A program made the translations under genes and the position numbers. Shown piece by piece: positions 8,969 through 16,270 of a DNA stretch of 19,291 nucleotides. Under the pieces are notes generated by a model, which saw only the letters and a program-made list of their open reading frames with translations, searched no databases and was not told the origin of the DNA. The stretch is from positions 1 to 19,291 of the forward strand of contig JAHBMJ010002403.1 in assembly GCA_018398765.1 (NCBI GenBank), given 5' to 3'. Position 1 is the stretch's first letter; each line of letters begins with the position of its first letter. Source of the DNA: Chromera velia. Taxonomy: Eukaryota > Sar > Chromeraceae.

Positions 8969-9520
8969 CTGCACAATTTTGTTGCTCATCACTAGATCAG
9001 CCAGATGCTTGACGAACATGTAGGTGAAGCCCAGCAGCGTGAGGGCAAAGTTGACCCCGATCACGCTGGATACCTCCTGCCTCTGGATATAGATTAGAAT
9101 CCCAGAGAATACCAGAGAGAAGCCGTCTTGAATCAAAAGAAGGCAAATATGTCTGGATGAGTGTTGCCGCGTTGACTTCTTCTTTCTTCTCATGTGTTGT
9201 TTGGATTCTTCAGGAAACGTCTCGTCGATTGCCCTCTGTTGAATGTGCTCTCTCAAGTAGAGTCTCACAGACAGGGCAGAGCAAAGGAGCACCACAAACA
9301 GCGAACACGCCCCAAGCTGATCCACTGTAAAATTTCCCACCAGCACTGTTGCCGCAACAACTGGCTGTGTCAAACAAAGAGATAGAAACAGCAGGACATT
9401 CGAGATGACAACTGTAAGCCGTAAGAGGAGTTGAGGGCCGAACTCTCTGAAGAACTGTGCGCTGGCGCCCCCCGCACGGAAGGGCCCAACCAGGGAACCG
9501 TCCACCTTCCTCGCCTGCAT
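8969..9520 (-). CDS. Multi-pass membrane protein exon, probably the N-terminal part of the PPPDE gene
   Basis: The open frame extends beyond 9600 on the minus strand, but the first ATG within it is at 9520. The earlier in-frame TTG at 9586 is not a normal eukaryotic start. The stretch encodes about 184 residues with four clear hydrophobic segments, including LLLRLTVVISNVLLFLSLCL, LGACSLFVVLLCSALSVRLYL, ICLLLIQDGFSLVFSGILIYI and SSVIGVNFALTLLGFTYMFV. A basic hydrophilic loop (MRRKKKSTRQHSS) lies between the second and third of those quoted. It ends ...MSNKIVQ at a CAG|gtgtgt donor. No named family was recognised. The frame joins the next predicted exon in phase 0, so this and the PPPDE exon most likely form one polytopic protein with about eight membrane segments. 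Several possible acceptors occur just upstream (9519-9615), so additional 5' exons are likely. Confidence 0.65.
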
Positions 9521-9636
9521 GACTGCAGAACAGTCACTGCAAATGATCAGGCAGCCACTCCGACTCCCCTCCGTCCAGCTTCTCAAGAACAGACAATTTA
9601 CGGTGTCTGCACACGAAAATAGAATGCCGTTCGCTG

Positions 9637-9981
9637 CTAAGAGAGGTCAAATTGGCCCTGGGTGGAAAAGAGAGAGCCGGCACAAGAACCACCTACACAA
9701 CAGGTGTTGCAGACAAGCAACGCTCGTTCTCGACTGAATTCTCTGGAAGACAAGAAGAATACATCAGAGGAAACTGAAGGGAAAGACACAAGAAAGCTTT
9801 CACGTGTGTGTGCTCTAAAGAAAGCTCCGAATTGTTGCGACAAGTTGCTGGAGCTCGCTCGAGCGGGTCTATATATATACAGTACAAAGAGAGCTGTGCC
9901 AAGTGTTGCACTCCTTGCGGCCAGAATCCCGCCTCGCAAAATATAAGGAACCAATGTCAGGCACGAAGGAAACGCGCGCAT
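9637..9981 (-). CDS. Possible 5' exon of the membrane/PPPDE gene
   Basis: This ATG-initiated frame of 114 codons begins MRAFPSCLTLVPYILRGG and contains a moderately hydrophobic stretch up to ...FVLYIY. A true exon would end before the stop, with possible donors gt|aggt or tag|gtggtt near 9695-9702 leading to an acceptor at 9519-9615. Several donor/acceptor pairs keep the frame open, so the joint cannot be fixed by eye. The ATG could equally be untranslated leader. Confidence 0.25.
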   Translation of the reverse strand: MRAFPSCLTLVPYILRGGILAARSATLGTALFVLYIYRPARASSSNLSQQFGAFFRAHTRESFLVSFPSVSSDVFFLSSREFSRERALLVCNTCCVGGSCAGSLFSTQGQFDLS

Positions 9982-10375
9982 GCACGAGAGCGATCGAGCG
10001 TAAATGCAAATAAAAATTAAGAGAAAAAGAAAATACGAATTAAGAAGTATTCAGAGACTTGACAGAAGGAATATAAGACCGACAAGAGACTCTGAGAGAA
10101 GAAGACGGATACTAGAGTGACAGACTTCTCCGGTACGAAGTAGGAAATAGACTTTCTTTCCAAGACGGTTCAACCTGACTCGATAATTTTTCTAATCCGA
10201 TAGGACAATATATAGGAAATAGACTGAACTGTAGGGAAATCTTTTGGTCCGGAGCTGCTCGGTGAGTGTGAGTGACAACAGCGGTAACAACCGGGGCATT
10301 ACAGCCTGCAACAGTCCTCCACGACCCCCCTCACGCCCCCCCCCCCCCCCCTACACGTGCTTCGCCCCCTTGTAT
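9982..10375. promoter_or_regulatory. Divergent intergenic region (candidate bidirectional promoter)
   Basis: About 390 bp separate the minus-strand membrane/PPPDE gene from the plus-strand gene starting at 10376. The left two thirds are A-rich with short tata elements (for example 10208-10213). The right end has a run of 16 C (10336-10351) just before the ATG. No specific factor site was recognised; the promoter role is inferred from gene orientation only. Confidence 0.35.
10336..10351 (+). repeat. Poly-C tract, 16 bases
   Basis: An uninterrupted C run lies 24 bases before the predicted ATG at 10376. The opposite strand is poly-G and could form quadruplex structure; sequencing length errors are also common at such runs. 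Confidence 0.95.
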
Positions 10376-11013
10376 ATGTCCCAATCCGACGACGGTGAGT
10401 TGATGCATGCATGGCCCCCTGCTCCCCGTCAGTTTGTTTGCAACGATCAGCAGAGATTCAAGAGAGCATCTCCACAGTAGCATGCACGCCTGGATCTCGT
10501 CGCAATACAGGATTGGTGTATTATGATGAGACAATTGAAAGGGAATGTCCACATGCATGCACACACACATATACACACACACGTACACACACGAGAGAGA
10601 AAGGGGGAGAGAGAGACCGATAGGTCCCTTCATTCCCATGCAGAAAAAGTCTGAATGACCAGACGGAGAATGGAAGCCACATGTCCCTCCACTTGTTTCT
10701 CGCCTCTATTTAATTTTGTATCGGTCTATGTATGTCTCTTTGCGTCCCCATGTGTGTATTCAGAATACGCGCTGGTGGACTATGACCAGCAAGAGGAGGA
10801 ACAGGAAACAAAGAAGGGTGAGCCAATCCAATTATATATGTCCCCCGGCTCCCGCTCTGTCTGTTTGCAACAACAACCACGCAACGATCAAGATTTTCGC
10901 GCATCTCTGTATCCCGGCCGGCCACTCGAACAAGCCTCTGCAGAGTGACATGCAAAGCTGCATCTTGTCCCAACAGAAAATTGGCGCAATATGAGGCAAT
11001 TAAAAAGCAATGT

Positions 11014-11104
<91 letters not shown>

Positions 11105-11131
11105 CGCACACACACACACACACACGCACAC

Positions 11132-11206
<75 letters not shown>

Positions 11207-12267
11207 ACACGAAGAAGAAGAGAGGGAATTTTCAAAGAGCATCTTTCATAGCATGTACCGCACTCCATCACAAACACACACTCACACACATAAAAAAGAG
11301 ACTGTAAGAGTGACAGCAAAGGGGGGATAGAAATGCAGTGAGGCATTTCGGCAAGTTTGCATCCTTCTCTTACGCTGCTCTCTCTGTTTGCGCTCTTCAT
11401 GCCTGACTTGCACATAATGTAAGAGTCGTCTTGAGGACCCAACTTCGTCCCTTTCTTGTCTCATCCTTCTCCCTCTCTCTTGCTGTAGACCGGCTACCTG
11501 AGGAAGCTGAGAAGGTAGGCGGATCCACAGGCAGTCATGCAGGAACACAGATGAATGGGCAGACATCGAAAGAGTGAAAGAGACGCACGGAGTGCAAGAC
11601 AATCAGATATCCAGAGAAAGAGACAGAGACACAGACACAGACAGAAAGAGTCAGCATGAAACAGAAAGACGTGGAAAGAGAAAGTCATATGCATACCGGC
11701 AAGAAGAAGAGGAAGTCCGCATGCTTCCTTTTCCCTGTTTCTCTCTCTGTCTCTCTTCTGTCTCTGTTGACACTCTCCCTTTCCCTTCCCGTTCTTCTTA
11801 TGCGCTCAGAGACGGACGGACTGACTGCCTCTTTCGTTCATTTGACTGCTCTGAGGGTGTTTTTCTTCCCTCCCAGCATCTCAGCCACCCTTTGTTCACT
11901 TGTTCTCCCATTTTTGTTCTTCTTTGGCAAGGTCCAGAGCCGTTTTCATGCGTGCTTTTCTCACAGCGTAGTTCTTCTCACAGAGCAGTTTTTCTCACAG
12001 CGTAGTTTTCCTCATAGTGTAGTTTTTCCCACGGTGTAAGTTTTTTGCTTCCCTTGCCCTTTTTCTTTGCAGAAGAAGCTCTGCATCCCTCCCACCGACA
12101 TCTCCACCGACCCCGACGTGAACAGGAGATGGAAGCAGTTCGACGCGCCCGCGTCTATGTCGAAGACCGCCGTGGTCCACATCGGGGAGAGGGAGGACAA
12201 CTGGAAGAATTTCGGATTGAATCTTTTCCCCTTGGAAGATAATCTTAAATTCTTAATTTCTGTATGA
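10376..12267 (+). CDS. Four-exon gene, small acidic-N-terminus protein of unknown function
   Basis: Predicted exons are 10376-10394, 10764-10817, 11489-11514 and 12073-12267. Every junction has a good donor (g|gtgagt, g|gtgagc, aag|gtaggc) and acceptor (gtattcag, ttgctgtag, tttctttgcag). Phases agree at each: phase 1, phase 1, phase 0. The product starts MSQSDDEYALVDYDQQEEE, continues with KKDRLPEEAEKKKLCIPP, then ISTDPDVNRRWKQFDAPASM and ...VVHIGEREDNWKNFG, and would stop at 12267 after about 97 residues. The acidic 'LVDYDQQEEE' resembles in style the N-terminal tails of nuclear RNA factors such as UAP56-type helicases, but no helicase core follows, so no function is assigned. A donor-like tct|gtatga at 12262 leaves open that exon 4 continues into an AT-rich intron with more exons beyond. 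The last 20 codons are AT-rich and may already be non-native. Confidence 0.55.
10395..10763 (+). other. Predicted intron 1 (369 nt) with duplicated body
   Basis: It starts gtgagt and ends gtattcag. Its first 220 bases align with the first part of intron 2, including ctccc, gtttgtttgcaac, aacgatca, gagcatctc-like, gaggcaatt-like and aatgtc(c/t) elements, a CA run (about 10560-10590) and a GA run (about 10593-10614) in the same order. Confidence 0.55.
11017..11166 (+). repeat. (CA)n microsatellite, about 150 bp
   Basis: A near-pure CA dinucleotide run with a few GC interruptions in its second half lies within predicted intron 2. Long Thr/His and Val/Cys frames across it are repeat artefacts. 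Confidence 0.98.
11166..11206 (+). repeat. (GA)n microsatellite
   Basis: A GA run with one AA interruption directly abuts the CA repeat, making a compound microsatellite. Confidence 0.98.
11959..12045 (+). repeat. 17-bp tandem minisatellite, about five copies
   Basis: Unit starts recur every 17 bases at 11961, 11978, 11995, 12012 and 12029, with forms tcacagcgtagttcttc, tcacagagcagtttttc, tcacagcgtagttttcc, tcatagtgtagtttttc and ccacggtgtaagttttt. It lies in predicted intron 3, just before the acceptor at 12072. Confidence 0.88.
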
Positions 12268-12775
12268 TAACTACCCTTTATAACCTATATATGAAAGTAG
12301 ATGATAGCTTAGTACCAATGGTAGGCCTACATGCACTGTCATACCTAGTATCATGCAGATCTATAAATAGTGATAAAAATAGAATGACGACATGCAATCA
12401 TGATAGTCATAATAATGATAATAATAATAAAAATAGGGAAAGTGAAGCTACTTAAATTTTTGTATAACGTTCCTATAAATCTTCTTTAAAACGTACTTTA
12501 AACTCTAGTTTGAACTTCAGTCAACTAGATTTTACCTAGGATTTTACATAGCCTCGATCCTTAAAAAATTTATAATGTAAAATACTTTTTTTACCTATGG
12601 CTAAACCTTTCTTATTATAGTTGGTATAACTGACATACCACTTGACTGTCGTCTTGACAGTGCTAGTTATATTTTATTGAATGGCTTAATGCATGTTCTG
12701 CTTTAAACATCTGTATGCACTCGCAAAAATCCTAGCCAAAAATTGGCCTAAAATTCAAAAATTTGTTGCTGGCCT
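12268..12775. other. AT-rich gene-free island
   Basis: No gene is seen. The sequence is rich in A and T, with an ATA/ATAATA run near 12408-12435. It shares the 14-mer aaaatttataatgt (12565-12578) with the left AT-rich island (2208-2221). It separates the plus-strand four-exon gene from the stop codon of the minus-strand 837-codon gene. Confidence 0.6.
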
Positions 12776-15289
12776 TCATTCTGATGCCACACTGCCGCCA
12801 TCTGCAGCTGATTCATCATGGCCCACAAGTTGCGGGTCATAGAAGACTTCTTTGATCGGAATCTCCCTCAAACGCACCCCCTCGGAAGCATGTCTGATCT
12901 CCCCACTCTCCTCATCAATCCCCATCAGAGCTGCGTTTGGAACAGGCCGAAGAAAAATAACAGTCCCAACCTCATTGATGCCAAAGCAAGCCTTTTCCTC
13001 CTCCCCACACCCCACATTGTAGTGTTTTCGCACCTCCTCTAGATCAACCCCAATTGCAACTCGATCAGCAAACCGTCTACGAAGCCGTCTCGTCTCGGGC
13101 CAGCGGTTTCTGTCGAGACTCATGCGCTGGGGAATTTCGAGGCTCGCATGTCCCAAAGAGTGGAGATACCGCCCGAGAAGAACCAGACATCCGACCTCCT
13201 CATCAGACTTTGCCCGTTCTGTGGGTTCCCTGTTCAGAATTTGCCTCGTCAGACTTGCTGGTTTTGTCAGATGAATCACAAACCGCATGGCTCTGGGTGG
13301 AGTCAGAAGGTGTTCATACCGTGTGGTCTGAATCAAACCCTGCATCGCACCATAGTGAACAACACCGACAATCTGACGAGTGAGGATTCTGCGATGGTCG
13401 TCTTTCTGCAAAGACAAAATGGAGGAAAGCACATCTTCGGTCAGGAGTCCATCCTCATCCGTGCCCTCGTAATAGAAGGAGAGCAACTCCCCCAAATAAT
13501 GGTAGGGTTCTTTCTTTCCGTTCCGAAGCGGAAGGGACCCTTCTGAGCCGTTGATGCGCTTTTGAAACGCACGGAGCTGCTCGAGCGTGTAAGCCTGAGG
13601 AGCAGTGTCCTCTTCCCCGCTGTAGAGGCCGCAGAGGTGCGCGGTGCGGAGACAGAGAACGAGCTGTTCCAGCCAGGGCCAGGGGGTCTTTCCATACCGA
13701 ATGTGTTTAGTCGGGGCTAGGTGGGGGGGGTTGGCTTCGTCTACACAAACCGACAGATCGGGGTATCTATTGAGAAGGGCCTCAAGCGTGGGGCGTAGAA
13801 AAGGGAGCTCACGCAAATACCACAGGCTGTTGCCCAAAATTTGTCCTTCCCAGAGCAGGGCCTCTGAGGGGGTTTTGAGACCTTCTACCTGAGCGATCAG
13901 GGTGTCGAGATGAGCCATGGACTGACGAGCCCTGGAGAGGTCAGGTGGGACTGGGGCGTTTGGGTGTTTTTGGAGGGTCTTTGTGAATTTGGCTTCCTCC
14001 ATTTTGATGTGAGTGGCTCTTCGTTCCCTTTCACGATGAATGTGACGGTCTAGGTAGAGATGCTTGAAATGATCCAGCAGGACTGAGTCAGGTGCACGGC
14101 TTTCAAGAACGTCATAGAAGACACCAACCTCCAACTCTTTCCTGTTCTCACTCGCTGGGTCGAACGGGCGTGCAAGGGCTTCTTCGGGGGTCGTGCTATC
14201 GCTCTGCGGGCCCACAAGCCAGTAGAGCTGCGTGCCCTGCACAAACATGATGATGGACTTCTCCTCTCGAGAGAACAGAGCCTTGAACCAGTGGTGGGCT
14301 GAGAGGCGGACCGAAATCAGGTCCTGCTTCTGTGAAACCACGCAGGGAAGGTATCTCTGCCCTCCTGCGAGAGACGCCACGATGCGTTTGTGGTCGTGTG
14401 AGCACAGATGCCCGTCCAGCACATAAGCAAGGACAGGAAGCAGCGGTTCTCTTCCCTTAGACACATCTGGGTCTTGCATCATCTTGGAGAAGAACGCAGG
14501 GTCACGGCTGACCGCACGGATGTTGTCGTATATTCTGTATTGGTGTTTTTTTTCACTGGCGTCACTTCCGTCAATGATCGTTCCGTGCTTGTATCTGAGT
14601 GCTTCGAGGTCGGCAGAATAGAGCGCACTGCCTGCACAGAGCACCCCCCCGAATTTCTTGTCTTTGTCAATCTCGTAACGAGAGAAGTCACGATAGACAA
14701 ACTGCCCAAACGCACCAGGGTCGCTCTTCCAAGGCAGGTGTGGCCACGTCTCGGGGGTGGCCTCTACGTATTGCCGTAAGAGATCGGCACGCTCGGTCTC
14801 ATTGGCAGTTTTGGGAAAGACCCACGGGAGGAGCTCGTCGGAGTGCAGTGCTTCTGCTAAGCGCGCGTAACACGGAACACCTCTCTTCTCTTCTGCAAGG
14901 AGGGAGTGAATGTCTGTGCGGTCAAAGGGAATATCCGTATCTTCTTGGCCGAACCTCACTTTGGGATGCACACGATTGACGTGGACGTGCTGGTCTCGAC
15001 GGCTCACTCGGAGAGCTAATTGATACCGCACACGGACCCAGTTTTCTCGATCTGCTACCCTTAGAAGCTGCTTGCGTTGGTGCTCGGGCAGAGACAGCCG
15101 GTAGAGACGCATGTACTCTCGACTGGAGGCGGGCAAATCTTTCAGCAGGGCGGTCTGGTCGGGAGACAGGGGGGCATCTGGGGCGTCGGGGTCAATTCTC
15201 TCACCGTGACGCAGAAGGGCCCCATAGATGGCACGCTGCACGAGACGTTCGAGGGGAAACTCGACGTCTGTGCGGGCAGAGTTCGACAT
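12776..15289 (-). CDS. Intronless 837-residue protein of unknown function
   Basis: A single uninterrupted frame runs from ATG at 15289 to TGA at 12776. Its length, even amino-acid composition and GC-richer sequence than the flanks support a real gene. It has no obvious membrane segment or signal peptide. It starts MSNSARTDVEFPLERLVQRA and carries RHGERID at residues 27-33. That motif recalls the histidine-phosphatase signature, but the rest of that fold's pattern (second Arg motif, later catalytic His) is not seen, so the assignment is not made. Other visible features are a His/Cys cluster (HLCSHDHKR, 294-302), a charged helical segment at about 404-470 with repeated RHIHRERERR-type residues, and several conserved-looking hydrophobic blocks (YWLVG, WPWLEQLVLCLRTAHLCGLY). 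It looks cytosolic. The absence of introns contrasts with both neighbours and suggests a different origin (retrocopy, element-borne or transferred gene), which is inference. Confidence 0.85.
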   Translation of the reverse strand: MSNSARTDVEFPLERLVQRAIYGALLRHGERIDPDAPDAPLSPDQTALLKDLPASSREYMRLYRLSLPEHQRKQLLRVADRENWVRVRYQLALRVSRRDQHVHVNRVHPKVRFGQEDTDIPFDRTDIHSLLAEEKRGVPCYARLAEALHSDELLPWVFPKTANETERADLLRQYVEATPETWPHLPWKSDPGAFGQFVYRDFSRYEIDKDKKFGGVLCAGSALYSADLEALRYKHGTIIDGSDASEKKHQYRIYDNIRAVSRDPAFFSKMMQDPDVSKGREPLLPVLAYVLDGHLCSHDHKRIVASLAGGQRYLPCVVSQKQDLISVRLSAHHWFKALFSREEKSIIMFVQGTQLYWLVGPQSDSTTPEEALARPFDPASENRKELEVGVFYDVLESRAPDSVLLDHFKHLYLDRHIHRERERRATHIKMEEAKFTKTLQKHPNAPVPPDLSRARQSMAHLDTLIAQVEGLKTPSEALLWEGQILGNSLWYLRELPFLRPTLEALLNRYPDLSVCVDEANPPHLAPTKHIRYGKTPWPWLEQLVLCLRTAHLCGLYSGEEDTAPQAYTLEQLRAFQKRINGSEGSLPLRNGKKEPYHYLGELLSFYYEGTDEDGLLTEDVLSSILSLQKDDHRRILTRQIVGVVHYGAMQGLIQTTRYEHLLTPPRAMRFVIHLTKPASLTRQILNREPTERAKSDEEVGCLVLLGRYLHSLGHASLEIPQRMSLDRNRWPETRRLRRRFADRVAIGVDLEEVRKHYNVGCGEEEKACFGINEVGTVIFLRPVPNAALMGIDEESGEIRHASEGVRLREIPIKEVFYDPQLVGHDESAADGGSVASE

Positions 15290-15838
15290 CCTCCAAGGAT
15301 TGCAGTCAGTATATATGTGGGTTCACGGATCGAGTAGGCAGGTATGCAAGCAGTCGATCTATACATATATAATTGCAAGTCCCGACTTTGGAATGGTCGC
15401 TGCGTATATATACATATATATCCAATTGGTATGACAGATGAAATGACAGTCACATGTCAAATTCTATATATCTTCCAGAAGTGCATTGGTTCAAACAAGA
15501 AGACAACAGCAGCCCTCAAGTTGGCCCTTATATGGTTCATTGGGTGACTCAACGTAATTACTCCGAAAAGGTCAGACAATTCTCGCAGCTGAATGCATGC
15601 AGCGCTGCTGCACGCGAGCGCGCGCGATCGAATGCCAAAAATAGTTTTTGTGCCTGGTCCGCGGGTCTGCACGCGTGAAAGTGCATGTGCATGTGCGCGC
15701 ACACCGCCCGCGTGGGTTCTCAGAAGCTATAGCTATATAGGATTATGATTAATACGTACGATCACACATGCAAATTCTTATATAAGAGCGGTGAATTATA
15801 TATATAAACCTCGATCGTCTCGCAGCTTGCAGAGACCG
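15290..15838. other. Upstream region of the 837-codon gene; no supported gene
   Basis: It contains several TATA-like runs (15309-15317, 15362-15370, 15404-15420 and 15797-15807), a GCGC-rich patch at about 15600-15710, and GCATGC/TGCATG motifs. The first TATA-like run lies about 20 bases before the ATG at 15289 on the minus strand and the last lies just before the first plus-strand exon candidate. It may therefore hold promoters for both directions; none is confirmed. Confidence 0.35.
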
Positions 15839-16037
15839 GCCGAGACTCTTTCGATATCTGAGGAAAAAGCAAGAAGACGATTGCCTGAGAGCAGTGATTG
15901 CTGGCTTTTGTCCAGAGATATATAGAGACTTCGTGTTTCAGCTCAGCAGTGTGAGACAGCAGGACCAGAGAGACGCTCATCAATTCTGGAGAGCGCCCCG
16001 GGACCAAAATGAGCAGGCCGTGGTGTTGTATAACAAA
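15839..16037 (+). CDS. Candidate coding exon, function unknown
   Basis: The exon follows a ttgcag acceptor at 15833-15838 and ends at aac aaa|gtatgt. The open frame reads RLFRYLRKKQEDD, then CLRAVIAGFCPEIYRDF, then VFQLSSVRQQDQRDAHQFW, ending QAVVLYNK. Without the donor the frame continues to a stop at 16109. The amino-acid pattern looks protein-like. 'RAVIAGF...VVLYNKV' is loosely similar to the C-terminal part of DEAH helicases, but far too short and weak to assign. Its relation to the next exon candidate is unresolved because the phases do not match directly. Confidence 0.35.
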
Positions 16038-16270
16038 GTATGTTTGACATCTGTTAGAGTTCAGCAAGTTCCCACCAAGAAAACCTGTAAAGACGCGGAA
16101 ACTGTATGATGGACATATTCAAGCAACATTCATACATGCGGATCACGTCGGTTTGCTTATGCATGCATTCCAATTGAGAACCCTCCATGCCCCTTCCATT
16201 ACTAGACATTGCTGTGTGTCTTTATGACTCAATGACCCGACGATCTTCGCATCTGGTTGCATGCGTGCAG

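Larger units (their letters stand above)
10818..11488 (+). other. Predicted intron 2 (671 nt) with duplicated body and long CA/GA repeat
   Basis: It starts gtgagc and ends ttgctgtag. Its 5' 200 bases are the diverged counterpart of intron 1. The CA and GA runs at the same relative place have expanded to about 150 and 41 bp. A weaker third similarity (ttcaaagagcatct...atagcatg) follows at about 11228-11275. Confidence 0.55.

Noticed and set aside
10710-11442. Long Val/Cys and Thr/His frames on both strands
   Set aside because: They are direct translations of the CA and GA dinucleotide repeats, which are open in several frames by composition.
10376-12267. Naming the four-exon gene a UAP56-type RNA helicase
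   Set aside because: Only the acidic N-terminal style is similar; none of the helicase motifs (Walker A, DECD/DEAD, SAT) occurs in its exons.
15188-15220. Naming the 837-codon gene a histidine phosphatase
   Set aside because: Only the RHGE loop is present; the remaining family motifs are not seen, so the function was left unassigned.
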